Below are positions 1-5,790 of a stretch of DNA of 13,706 nt, piece by piece. The position numbers and the translations under genes were made by a program. The stretch spans positions 1-13,706 of the forward strand of contig DASQPC010000003.1 in NCBI GenBank assembly GCA_035644155.1, written 5' to 3'. The notes under the pieces are model-generated. The model did no database searches and was not told where the DNA came from. It saw only the letters and a list, made by a program, of their open reading frames with translations. The stretch comes from DATIGJ01 sp035644155. Lineage in GTDB: Bacteria; Patescibacteriota; Microgenomatia; Levybacterales; UBA12049. Every line of letters begins with the position of its first letter. Position 1 is the stretch's first letter.

Positions 1-1
1 T

Positions 2-337
2 GATTATTATGTCGGAAATATTATTTTTTTTATTGGCGGTGTCATGATGAATACTGCGCTTTTGGTTCTTGCTGCACAATACCCAATCAAACCATTCTCA
101 AACAATGAGATAACTATTCTCTTGATCAATAGTGTTGTCTATGCCTTTACGTGGTTTGCCTATGCAGCGTTTGATAAAGTGCTGATTGGACTTCTTTTTT
201 CAGCAATCTTAATGGTTATTTCTCTTGGATTCTTACTGAAAATAAAAAATAGATTCAGGGAATATCCGTATATTACGTACAGCGCAATTGCTTACTCTCT
301 TGCAACCATCGCGACATTATTTGTGAGATTTTTTTAG
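2..337 (+). CDS. C-terminal part of an unidentified multi-pass membrane protein
   Basis: The frame is open from the window edge without a stop, so the first ATG pair (44 and 47) is probably internal and the gene starts outside the window. The visible 111 residues hold about four hydrophobic segments: around the first ATG pair, then ITILLINSVVYAFTWF, then VLIGLLFSAILMVISLGFLL, then a last one ending in LFVRFF. Short loops containing Asn, Lys and Arg separate them. I recognise no family motif; this is an integral membrane protein of unknown role. The stop is TAG. A 7-bp stem with a T-rich tail follows within a few bases and may end the transcript. Confidence 0.6.
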   Translation, partial: DYYVGNIIFFIGGVMMNTALLVLAAQYPIKPFSNNEITILLINSVVYAFTWFAYAAFDKVLIGLLFSAILMVISLGFLLKIKNRFREYPYITYSAIAYSLATIATLFVRFF

Positions 338-341
338 AAGT

Positions 342-364
342 ATAAAAGAAGCTTTTATTTCTTT
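342..364. terminator. Possible bidirectional terminator
   Basis: ATAAAAG, loop AAG, CTTTTAT forms a 7-bp stem followed by TTTCTTTC. It lies just after the stop of the left-edge membrane protein, and the stop of the opposing 39-residue gene falls inside the stem. The stem is A/T-rich, so strength is uncertain. Confidence 0.4.
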
Positions 365-474
365 CGTTTGCTGGCTTTGAGGGCAAGCATTTGGCGCTTT
401 ATCTCAAGCCTTTTTTTTGTTTTGTGTGGATGGGACTTTTTCTTTTTCCCAAGTCCTGTATCACGTTTTGCCAT
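355..474 (-). CDS. 39-residue highly basic mini-protein
   Basis: The minus strand encodes a 39-residue protein starting MAKRDTGLGKKKKSHPHK and ending LKASKRKK, with a TAA stop. Nearly half the residues are Lys or Arg, and acidic residues are almost absent. Such composition is typical of small ribosomal or nucleic-acid-binding proteins, but I cannot place it in a family. Support for its reality: an AGGA 5 nt before ATG, a TATAAT box 8 nt upstream of the start, and a terminator-like stem at its end. It converges with the left-edge membrane gene. An RNA- or ribosome-binding role is inference from charge only. Confidence 0.55.
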   Translation of the reverse strand: MAKRDTGLGKKKKSHPHKTKKRLEIKRQMLALKASKRKK

Positions 475-482
475 ATATCCTA

Positions 483-488
483 ATTATA
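483..488 (-). promoter_or_regulatory. -10 box of the basic mini-protein gene
   Basis: TATAAT on the minus strand, 8 nt upstream of the ATG at 474. Transcription would start within a few bases of the start codon. No good -35 box is seen at 16-18 bp. Confidence 0.5.
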
Positions 489-498
489 CACTATTTTT

Positions 499-519
499 AG
501 TCTGAGAACGAGTAGCAAT
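499..519. repeat. 21-nt intergenic motif, copy 1
   Basis: This stretch matches the intergenic copy at 1823-1843 in 18 of 21 positions (core AGTCT-AGAACG-GTA-CAAT), same orientation. It sits between the VIT remnant and the mini-protein gene. Function unknown. Confidence 0.35.
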
Positions 520-525
520 TTCCAT

Positions 526-688
526 TTATAATCCTGAAACACCAAAGAGTTTTCCAACACCGTGGGATACTGCCATTGATATTGCTCCTGCTATGACGCC
601 TGCAGACAATACCATCATTAGCACCCAAAACTGCTGCTCGCAGACAATTTAGTTTCGCATTTGTTTTTGTTTTATGTTTTTCTGGATA
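526..688 (-). pseudogene. Remnant of a VIT1/CCC1-family iron/manganese transporter
   Basis: Two ends of one membrane transporter are joined. In one minus-strand frame (about 688 to 605) the sequence reads PEKHKTKT...LRAAVLGANDGIV, the hallmark N-terminus of the VIT1/CCC1 family. In another frame (about 606 to 526) it reads SAGVIAGAISMAVSHGVGKLFG and then VSGL and TAA, matching the usual C-terminus (GGALAMAVxYGxGxLFG). The four or so central membrane segments, roughly 180-200 codons, are gone and the halves are out of frame. No start codon is left before the N-terminal part; an in-frame TAA lies just upstream. This is a dead gene from a large internal deletion plus a frameshift. The family moves Fe/Mn into a vacuole or out of the cytosol. 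Confidence 0.8.
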
Positions 689-713
689 AAAAGTATGTTA
701 CATAATTAAAACC

Positions 714-1715
714 TTATGATATTTTTACGATATTCTGCACGTTATTCTCTGCATATGCTTTGATATTTGCAACAGTTGTTTCAAGAATTTGTGATAATGC
801 TTCTTTGGTATTAAATGCATTATGTGATGTAAATAGAACATCATCTCTTTGTAAGAGAACGTGATTAAGCAGTTGTGTCTTAATATCACAAGACTTCAAA
901 AAGTCATCTGTTAACAACTCACGTTCTTCCTTAAGAAAGCACTCTTCTTCAAGGACATCAAGTCCAGCGCCTTGTAAGATTCCTGTCTCTAATCCCTCGA
1001 GAATTGCTTGAGTTTCAATCAAAGATCCGCGAGCAGTATTGATAAGGATACTTCCTTTTTTGAATTTCTTAATATTGTCTCGATTAATAATATGATGTGT
1101 CTCTTTGGAATAAGGAACATGTAACGTAACGACATCAGATGATGAAAGTAATTCGTCTAAAGCAACATACCGAAGATTTTCTTTTTCTTCTCCTGGTGTT
1201 TTTGTATGTACTAATACATTCATCCCAAAACAAAGCCCAAGGTCGACAACTTTCTTGCCAATTTTGCCTGCACCAATAACACCGAGCGTTTTCCCCTCCA
1301 AATCAAATCCTTGAAGCCCCTCCAAATCAAAATTTCTCCGTCTGCTTCTTTCAACAGTCTGAATAAGCTTTCGGCTTATCGCAAGTATAAGTGCATAGGT
1401 CTGTTCGGCAACAGAAGCTGCGCCATAGGATGGGACATTGACAACTGTTATTCCTTTTTCTTGACAGTAGACGAGATCAATATGATCATATCCTGTAGAA
1501 CGAGTAGCGATTAATTTGAGATTTGGAAATTTAGTCAAGGCATCACGCGTTAAAGTAGAATAAATAAAAGTTGAAATTACTTCTGCAGTAAAAACTTCAA
1601 TATCTGTCTCGTGTTGTACTTTCGATTTTGTAAAAAAAACTTGCGCGTCTGTAAAAATGTTTTTTAGCTGTTCTTTTTCCCATTCTTCAATTTCAAAAAG
1701 GATAATTTTATTCAT
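714..1715 (-). CDS. D-isomer-specific 2-hydroxyacid dehydrogenase (D-lactate dehydrogenase-like)
   Basis: A full-length 333-residue cytosolic NAD-dependent dehydrogenase of the D-2-hydroxyacid family, which interconverts 2-oxoacids and D-2-hydroxyacids; reduction of pyruvate to D-lactate is the likeliest use in a fermentative cell. The N-terminal substrate-side domain contains SYGAASVAEQTYALIL (about 96-111). The NAD fold has VIGAGKIG with G148, G150 and G153. The catalytic triad is present: R229 in NTARGSL, E258 in GLDVLEEE and H298 in TSHNAFNTKEA. The HNAF context is closer to D-LDH than to phosphoglycerate dehydrogenase, and there is no C-terminal ACT domain. There are about 40 residues between Glu and His, slightly more than in classical D-LDH. 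I see no Shine-Dalgarno before the ATG. The exact substrate is not determined by sequence. Confidence 0.9.
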   Translation of the reverse strand: MNKIILFEIEEWEKEQLKNIFTDAQVFFTKSKVQHETDIEVFTAEVISTFIYSTLTRDALTKFPNLKLIATRSTGYDHIDLVYCQEKGITVVNVPSYGAASVAEQTYALILAISRKLIQTVERSRRRNFDLEGLQGFDLEGKTLGVIGAGKIGKKVVDLGLCFGMNVLVHTKTPGEEKENLRYVALDELLSSSDVVTLHVPYSKETHHIINRDNIKKFKKGSILINTARGSLIETQAILEGLETGILQGAGLDVLEEECFLKEERELLTDDFLKSCDIKTQLLNHVLLQRDDVLFTSHNAFNTKEALSQILETTVANIKAYAENNVQNIVKIS

Positions 1716-1822
1716 AAATTTACTGTAATATAATTACAACACACATTTAGTATAAAAGTAAACAGCTCTATCTGATATGATTAAAATTACTGATTTTTAC
1801 TCCATCGCTTGAGACTAATTTC

Positions 1823-1843
1823 AGTCTAAGAACGGGTAACAAT
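1823..1843. repeat. 21-nt intergenic motif, copy 2
   Basis: Second copy of the motif at 499-519 (18 of 21 identical). It follows an AGACT...AGTCT mini-hairpin (1813-1827) and lies upstream of the promoter of the VOC gene at 1889. Confidence 0.35.
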
Positions 1844-1853
1844 ATTATATGCA

Positions 1854-1882
1854 TTGCTTTACTCTTCACATTTTTCTATAAT
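1854..1882 (+). promoter_or_regulatory. Promoter of the VOC gene at 1889
   Basis: TTGCTT (1854-1859), 17-bp spacer, TATAAT (1877-1882), then 6 nt to ATG. No ribosome binding site fits between, so the transcript is probably leaderless. Confidence 0.6.
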
Positions 1883-1888
1883 GAAAAA

Positions 1889-2272
1889 ATGAAATTATCA
1901 AGTAACGCACTCGCTGTTGGTATTTGGTCAGAAGATTATAAAAAGTTGGCTCAATGGTATATTGATGTCCTTGGTTTTACGATAAAAGAACAAGCGGAAC
2001 TCCCAAATGACTCTTATATCGCGTTTTCATTGGGCGATAACTTGCTTTGGATTGGTAAACATGACAAAGTTTCTGGCAAAAATAAAGATCCTTATCGAAT
2101 TATGATTGAATTTTATGTGGAAAGTGTTATGAATACGTATAACGAACTAAAAGAAAAAACCAATATCACTTTTATTGCAGAACCATTTGCTGAACCAACC
2201 GGAACAGGTAATTGGTGTATGACTATCGCAGATCCGGAGGGAAACATTCTCCAATTCTACGGAAAAAAATAG
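1889..2272 (+). CDS. VOC-superfamily (glyoxalase/bleomycin-resistance fold) protein
   Basis: The 127-residue protein has the paired beta-alpha-beta-beta-beta layout of the VOC fold. The first half contains DYKKLAQWYIDVLGFTI, and the second ends in ADPEGNILQFYGKK, the usual C-terminal strand with DPxGN. In metal-dependent members the last strand carries a Glu (for example DPDGNxxEL); here that position is Gln (ILQF), and no His stands at the first-strand metal position (AVGIWSED). It is therefore more likely a binding or non-metal member than a true glyoxalase I. Family roles include antibiotic sequestration, lactoylglutathione lyase and dioxygenase activity; none can be chosen. It is a single gene with its own leaderless promoter. 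Confidence 0.8.
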   Translation: MKLSSNALAVGIWSEDYKKLAQWYIDVLGFTIKEQAELPNDSYIAFSLGDNLLWIGKHDKVSGKNKDPYRIMIEFYVESVMNTYNELKEKTNITFIAEPFAEPTGTGNWCMTIADPEGNILQFYGKK

Positions 2273-2275
2273 TAT

Positions 2276-2335
2276 TTATATCCCTGTAACACCAAAAAGG
2301 AATGATATCTCGGAAGCAAAGGCGCTCACCAAGAA
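2276..2335 (-). pseudogene. Possible second VIT-like C-terminal stub
   Basis: On the minus strand a short frame reads VSAFASEISFLFGVTGI followed by TAA, resembling the C-terminus LFGVSGL of the VIT remnant at 526. The last 24 nt of the two are identical at about 20 positions. Nothing else of the gene is visible. The match is short, so this is tentative. Confidence 0.35.
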
Positions 2336-2429
2336 TCACTGTAACATACATATTCTTTAACTTTCTACGGATAATTTTATATCCTTACCAAATTCTTATT
2401 TTCCTCTTATCAAAAATTAACCATAAAGG

Positions 2430-2458
2430 AGTATCAAGATACTAGAGAAAGGAGGTGA
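2430..2458 (+). promoter_or_regulatory. Inverted repeat and strong Shine-Dalgarno before the SPW gene
   Basis: AGTATC-AA-GATACT (2430-2443) is followed by AAAGGAGGTGA (2448-2458), near-perfect complementarity to the 16S 3' end. The GTG at 2455 lies inside this site, so it is not the start; ATG at 2467 is. Confidence 0.6.
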
Positions 2459-2466
2459 AAAAAATT

Positions 2467-2787
2467 ATGTATTGGATAACAGGAATTTTAGGATTGATCC
2501 TTGCAATAGGACCATATTTGTTTGGTTATAGTAGTAATGTCGCTGCATTATGGACGAGCATTCTTATTGGAGGAGCGACATTTATTGTATCTTTGGCTGA
2601 AGCGCTGCAAGCAGATCGTCAACAATGGGAGTATTGGACAGCAGCAATATTAGGAATTGCTGCAATTATTGCTCCTTTTATTCTAGGATTTGGCAACATT
2701 AGCTCTGCAATGTGGTCAAGTATAGCATTGGGAGTATTGATCGCACTTTTTGCAGGATCAAAAGTGTTTACAACCGGAAGAACATAA
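2467..2787 (+). CDS. SPW-repeat membrane protein
   Basis: A 106-residue integral membrane protein built from two tandem SPW-type repeats. Repeat 1 (about 1-45) runs YWITGILGLILAIGPYLFGY then a Trp-containing helix (AALWTSILIGG). Repeat 2 (about 54-100) runs WEYWTAAILGIAAIIAPFILGF then SAMWSSIALGVLIALF. Each repeat has two membrane helices separated by the Pro-x-x-x-Gly-Phe/Tyr turn and an aligned Trp, giving four helices. The family role is unknown. The start is placed at ATG 2467, because the earlier GTG overlaps the Shine-Dalgarno. It converges with the PhnB-like VOC gene. Confidence 0.85.
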   Translation: MYWITGILGLILAIGPYLFGYSSNVAALWTSILIGGATFIVSLAEALQADRQQWEYWTAAILGIAAIIAPFILGFGNISSAMWSSIALGVLIALFAGSKVFTTGRT

Positions 2788-2801
2788 AGGTAAGTTAAGA
2801 T

Positions 2802-2859
2802 TCCATAAATAAAGGGCACGTGCCCTCCGAGAGGAGGAAAAAATTAAATGCAAATTTGA
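2802..2859 (+). promoter_or_regulatory. Structured intergenic element with an orphan ribosome binding site
   Basis: This lies between the convergent genes ending at 2787 and 2872. AGGGCACGTGCCCT (2813-2826) is a perfect 14-bp palindrome. CCTCC-GAGA-GGAGG (2824-2837) is a second hairpin with a GNRA-type loop whose 3' arm is a perfect Shine-Dalgarno; the two hairpins share CCT and cannot fully coexist. An ATG at 2848 gives only M-Q-I-stop. An outer pair CCATAAAT (2803-2810) and ATTTATGG flanks the block. Read on the minus strand, the palindrome followed by TTTATTT could terminate the PhnB-like gene. The layout resembles the leader of the SPW gene. Confidence 0.45.
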
Positions 2860-2871
2860 TTTATGGTTAAT

Positions 2872-3288
2872 TTATGCTTTCGGACTTTCTGTCATGTATA
2901 CTACAAACCAATCTACTCCAAATTTGTCGACAAAGTCACCAATTGTACCCCAATCTTGTTCCGCTACTTCGTGTCCAACCTTTCCGCCTTCTGAAAGTTT
3001 TGTAAAGAGATCTTTTACTTCCTCTTTACTTGTACATTCAAGCGTAAGGACCATAGTGTTCCCTTTTTTAAGTCCTTCTTCGCCAACCATATCAGAACCC
3101 AGAAGTACTAATGCACCATTTTTCAAATTTGCATGAAAGATATTGTCTTTTTTGTCTGGCATGTATTGTGCCATTGGAGAATTTCCAACTGTCGTTATTG
3201 TTATCTCTCCACCCAAACATGATTTGTAAAATTCAAATGCTTCACGTGCATTTCCATCAAAACGTAAATATGCATGTATTGTTGCCAT
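2872..3288 (-). CDS. PhnB-like VOC-family protein
   Basis: A 138-residue protein of the PhnB / 3-demethylubiquinone-methyltransferase-like branch of the VOC superfamily. It shows the family opening ATIHAYLRFDGNAREAFEFYKS, then FHANLKNGALVLLGSDM, then the diagnostic end EQDWGTIGDFVDKFGVDWFVVY (about 113-134). No enzymatic reaction is firmly known for this branch and I do not infer one. The start is ATG at 3288: a frame extended to GTG 3297 would begin inside the Shine-Dalgarno AAAGGAGGTGA. The gene is preceded by an inverted repeat CTAAAAT...ATTTTAG directly upstream of that site. It converges with the SPW gene. Confidence 0.85.
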   Translation of the reverse strand: MATIHAYLRFDGNAREAFEFYKSCLGGEITITTVGNSPMAQYMPDKKDNIFHANLKNGALVLLGSDMVGEEGLKKGNTMVLTLECTSKEEVKDLFTKLSEGGKVGHEVAEQDWGTIGDFVDKFGVDWFVVYMTESPKA

Positions 3289-3293
3289 ATATT

Positions 3294-3327
3294 TCACCTC
3301 CTTTCTAAAATTTTTGTCTCATTTTAG
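3294..3327 (-). promoter_or_regulatory. Hairpin plus strong Shine-Dalgarno of the PhnB-like gene
   Basis: On the minus strand CTAAAAT, a 9-nt loop and ATTTTAG (3305-3327) precede AAAGGAGGTGA (3294-3304), 5 nt before the ATG. A promoter TTAACC-17-GATAAT may lie further upstream. This is the same hairpin-then-Shine-Dalgarno order as in front of the SPW gene. Confidence 0.5.
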
Positions 3328-3423
3328 ATTGTTTTAAACGCATTATCTCTATTTAAATCTGGTAGGTTAAGTGTAACAATCGTATAGTCTGATTTCAAGA
3401 ACATTTTATCAAAATAATTTTGC

Positions 3424-4023
3424 TTATCCTTTTTTAAGCGGGTCTGAGGGTTCGTAGGTTGCAAATATTATGCCTGTAGTGGTAATTTTTGAGTCTACCG
3501 GCTTAAAGCGTTCAGGACGAGTGCCTTCGGCAAATAATTTTTTGCCGGTGCCGATAGTAACGGGTAATGTCCAAATGTGCATTCGATCTATCAGGTTGTT
3601 TTTGAGAAGTGTTTGTATAAGGTTGCCACTACCATACACCAAAAGGTCAGGACTATCTGATTTTTTAAGTTTTTTTAGCTCTTTCACCACGTCTCCCGTA
3701 ATAAGCGCGGAATTGTTCCAAGAGAGTTTAAAAGGTTTATGTGAGACTACATACTTTTTCGCGCTATTGAACGGCTTTCCCCAACGCTGTTCTTCTTTGT
3801 GATTCGGCCAGTAAGAGGCAAAAATATCATAAGTGAGTCTTCCTAAAAGCAGATCAAAAGGAGCAGCCTGTACTTTTTTGTCCATTATATTTTCCGCTAC
3901 TTTATCCCAGCCAAACAGCCAACCTCCGTAAATAAATCCATTTGAAGTATCTTCCTCCGGTCCTCCTGGAGCTTGCATAACACCGTCAAGGGTAATATAT
4001 GTAGTAGTGACGATTTTCCTCAT
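3424..4023 (-). CDS. RibD C-terminal/dihydrofolate-reductase-fold reductase (YyaP/YwjB type)
   Basis: A 199-residue single-domain protein of the RibD-C family, with a DHFR-like fold that binds NADPH. The N-terminus KIVTTTYITLDGVMQAPGG is typical, with the first strand followed by SLDG-like TLDGVMQ. LLLGRLTYDIFASYWP (about 59-74) is the usual substrate-side helix. LLVYGSGNLIQTLLKNNLID (about 127-146) is the characteristic nucleotide-binding strand-helix. The C-terminal LPVTIGTGKKLF follows. Members are annotated as dihydrofolate-reductase-family proteins, but most have no shown DHFR activity; riboflavin reductase or stress roles are equally possible. It is transcribed divergently from the Fic gene and has its own near-consensus leaderless promoter. 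Confidence 0.87.
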   Translation of the reverse strand: MRKIVTTTYITLDGVMQAPGGPEEDTSNGFIYGGWLFGWDKVAENIMDKKVQAAPFDLLLGRLTYDIFASYWPNHKEEQRWGKPFNSAKKYVVSHKPFKLSWNNSALITGDVVKELKKLKKSDSPDLLVYGSGNLIQTLLKNNLIDRMHIWTLPVTIGTGKKLFAEGTRPERFKPVDSKITTTGIIFATYEPSDPLKKG

Positions 4024-4030
4024 TTAAACA

Positions 4031-4059
4031 ATTCTACCACCCCATTAATTTATTGTAAA
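4031..4059 (-). promoter_or_regulatory. Promoter of the RibD-fold gene
   Basis: On the minus strand TTTACA (4054-4059), exact 17-bp spacer, TAGAAT (4031-4036), then 7 nt to ATG 4023. No Shine-Dalgarno is possible, so it is probably leaderless. Confidence 0.7.
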
Positions 4060-4099
4060 TCAAGAGCAATATTTTGTTTAAATGATACTGGAGGTAAAA

Positions 4100-4369
4100 T
4101 CATAGGCTGAATAACTTGCTTGGTTGATAATCGCCATCAATATCGATCCCTTGTAAATATTCAAATCCAACCAGTTCATCAGTTATACCATTAGCGATTT
4201 TTGATTCATGAATCTTAAGGCAAGCGTTGCGATGCTACCCGTCTTTGTTGCCGGACCACAATTCGTCCCATAGCCTCAATCTCCAGGATGCTTTGAGATA
4301 CCCTATTTTACAAATACCACTTGCAAATCGTCTAGTAATCCTCCATTTTTCGCCAATCAGACTAGGACT
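4100..4369 (-). pseudogene. Decayed unidentified gene between the RibD-fold and Fic genes
   Basis: One minus-strand frame reads as protein-like sequence for about 90 codons, broken by a single in-frame TAG at 4235-4237. Before the stop it has GEKWRITRRFASGICKIGYL and then KASWRLRLWDELWSGNKDG. After it come RNACLKIHESKIANGITDEL and then GFEYLQGIDIDGDYQ, ending in PSKLFSL and TGA. No ATG or ribosome binding site opens it; upstream the frame runs into the Fic promoter. The amino-acid mix (Trp, balanced charges, Gly turns) is unlike random translation of AT-rich DNA. I do not recognise the family. The 380-bp gap between the flanking genes is explained mostly by this relic. Confidence 0.55.
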
Positions 4370-4397
4370 TGACAACCATTAAGTATTACTTTATACT
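4369..4397 (+). promoter_or_regulatory. Consensus promoter of the Fic-MerR gene
   Basis: TTGACA (4369-4374), 17-bp spacer, TATACT (4392-4397), then 6 nt (TTACTT) to ATG 4404. This is the best promoter in the window, and its start point should fall at the start codon. Confidence 0.8.
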
Positions 4398-4403
4398 TTA
4401 CTT

Positions 4404-5414
4404 ATGGATATATTGCTTACTCAGCTTACGGAAAAAAAGAAAAAACTATATAGCTATAAACCGCTTGCTTTAGCATTTGAAAAAAATATAGAAGAATGGT
4501 TAAAAGTTGAACTTACTTATTCTTCAAATGCTATTGAAGGAAATACTCTCACTCGTATTGAAACAGCCGAAGTTATTGAAAAAGGAATAGGCGCAATTAT
4601 CAGTGGTAAATCATTAAAAGATCAACTTGAAGCTATTAATCATGCCAAAGCGATAGAATTGATTAAGAAATTAGCTGTAGACAGAAAAGGACATCAATTT
4701 ATTACCGAAAAAGACATTTTAGATATTCATAAAATTATTTTGACCGGTATTAATGACCCTTGGGCTGGAAGATATCGAAACACTGAAGTTTTCATACGTG
4801 GTTCAAACGCGGAATTTCCCATACCTCAAGCACTCCCTCATGCAATGAAAGAGTTTATTAATTGGCTCCAAGCCCAACAAGGAGAACATCCTGTCAAAGT
4901 TGCTGCTGATGCGCATTATAAATTTGTCAGTATTCATCCGTTTATTGATGGAAATGGCAGAACGACAAGACTACTTATGAATCTCATACTATTATTAAAT
5001 GGATACCCAATGGCTATTATCAGAAATGAGGAGAGAACCGTATATCTTCAATCGTTTGCAACTGCTCAAAATAAGGACGATATGCAGCCCTTTTATTCAC
5101 TCATATTTGCTGCTGTTAATAGGTCTCTTGATATGTACCTTGACGCATTACAGAAAAAAAGAGCAGTGCTTAAAAATTTTACGTCTGAACCACAAGAAAA
5201 TCTCTTAAAAATTGGCGAGGTTGCAAAGGCAACAAACGAAGCTGTACCTACTATCCGTTATTGGACTAAGGAAGGATTATTGAAAGTCACTGACTACTCT
5301 GAAGGTGGATATCAACTCTATGCCCCTGCTGTTATTGATACAGTAAAAAAAATCCGTGAATTACAAAAAGAAAAACGTCTTACCATTGTTGAACTAAAAA
5401 AGGCTTTATCCTAA
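4404..5414 (+). CDS. Fic-family AMP-transferase fused to a C-terminal MerR-type DNA-binding domain
   Basis: A 336-residue protein. The Fic core has the complete active motif HPFIDGNGR (H178 to R186), which transfers AMP from ATP to hydroxyl side chains of target proteins. An N-terminal inhibitory helix carries S41-N-A-I-E45-G (S/T-x-x-x-E-G/N), placing it in the self-inhibited class II. The flap and substrate region contains FIRGSNAEFPIPQ (about 130-142). From about 267 a separate domain reads LLKIGEVAKATNEAVPTIRYW then TKEGLL, with YSEGGYQLY and a following helix: the helix-turn-helix and wing of MerR-family regulators. Class II Fic proteins often end in a winged helix, but a MerR-type module is less usual. 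It suggests that the enzyme binds DNA, perhaps its own promoter. Targets are unknown, and it sits alone between two relics. Confidence 0.9.
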   Translation: MDILLTQLTEKKKKLYSYKPLALAFEKNIEEWLKVELTYSSNAIEGNTLTRIETAEVIEKGIGAIISGKSLKDQLEAINHAKAIELIKKLAVDRKGHQFITEKDILDIHKIILTGINDPWAGRYRNTEVFIRGSNAEFPIPQALPHAMKEFINWLQAQQGEHPVKVAADAHYKFVSIHPFIDGNGRTTRLLMNLILLLNGYPMAIIRNEERTVYLQSFATAQNKDDMQPFYSLIFAAVNRSLDMYLDALQKKRAVLKNFTSEPQENLLKIGEVAKATNEAVPTIRYWTKEGLLKVTDYSEGGYQLYAPAVIDTVKKIRELQKEKRLTIVELKKALS

Positions 5415-5790
5415 AATATTTATCGAGTAAAGGGCAGAGCAACGTATTACGTGTTGAAAGAGAAATAAATAACTTAGAACTATGCAAAAAGATTTCGAGA
5501 ATATCTTTTCTGTTTAAAAAAATGGCAATCAAGAAGAAATAAAAACAGTAAAACAAAAAATTGGTAAGCTTTAGAGAAGTGAGATAGACTGGCAAACAAT
5601 CAAGATAGAAACTTTGAGGAAACAAAACAGAAATTTTTGCAATTAACCAACAATCAATTTTTCCCCTACCAAATCTGACGTTTTGTTTTGCGGCTGCTAT
5701 AACTTTCTGGCACTACAAGTTAGGCATACAAAAGATAAAAATATTATATCAACAAAGATGAAGATCAAAGAGGAAATAGAACTAAACTAA
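5411..5790 (+). pseudogene. Possible heavily decayed gene after fic; no intact gene in this gap
   Basis: The 372-bp gap between the Fic and phosphatase genes holds no intact gene. Protein-like runs are visible on the plus strand. One frame gives SNVLREREINN-type sequence (NVLRVEREINNLELCKKISR) from 5411. After an A7 run near 5517 another frame gives NQEEIKTVKQKIGKL, TAG, RSEIDWQTIKIETLRKQN, TAA (5644), KSDVLFCGCYNFLALQ, and TAA at 5788. Two stops and a frameshift would make it dead. AT-rich DNA can look open by chance, so this is weak. No family is recognised. Confidence 0.3.

Noticed and set aside
2455..2466. GTG start of the SPW protein at 2455
   Set aside because: This GTG is part of the Shine-Dalgarno AAAGGAGGTGA; ATG 2467 is the start.
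3289..3297. GTG start of the PhnB-like protein at 3297
   Set aside because: It lies inside the Shine-Dalgarno; ATG 3288 gives the family's normal N-terminus.
5380..5625. 81-residue minus-strand frame rich in Phe, Leu and Tyr
   Set aside because: It overlaps the Fic 3' end and has no promoter or family motif; its composition is that of the reverse of A-rich DNA.
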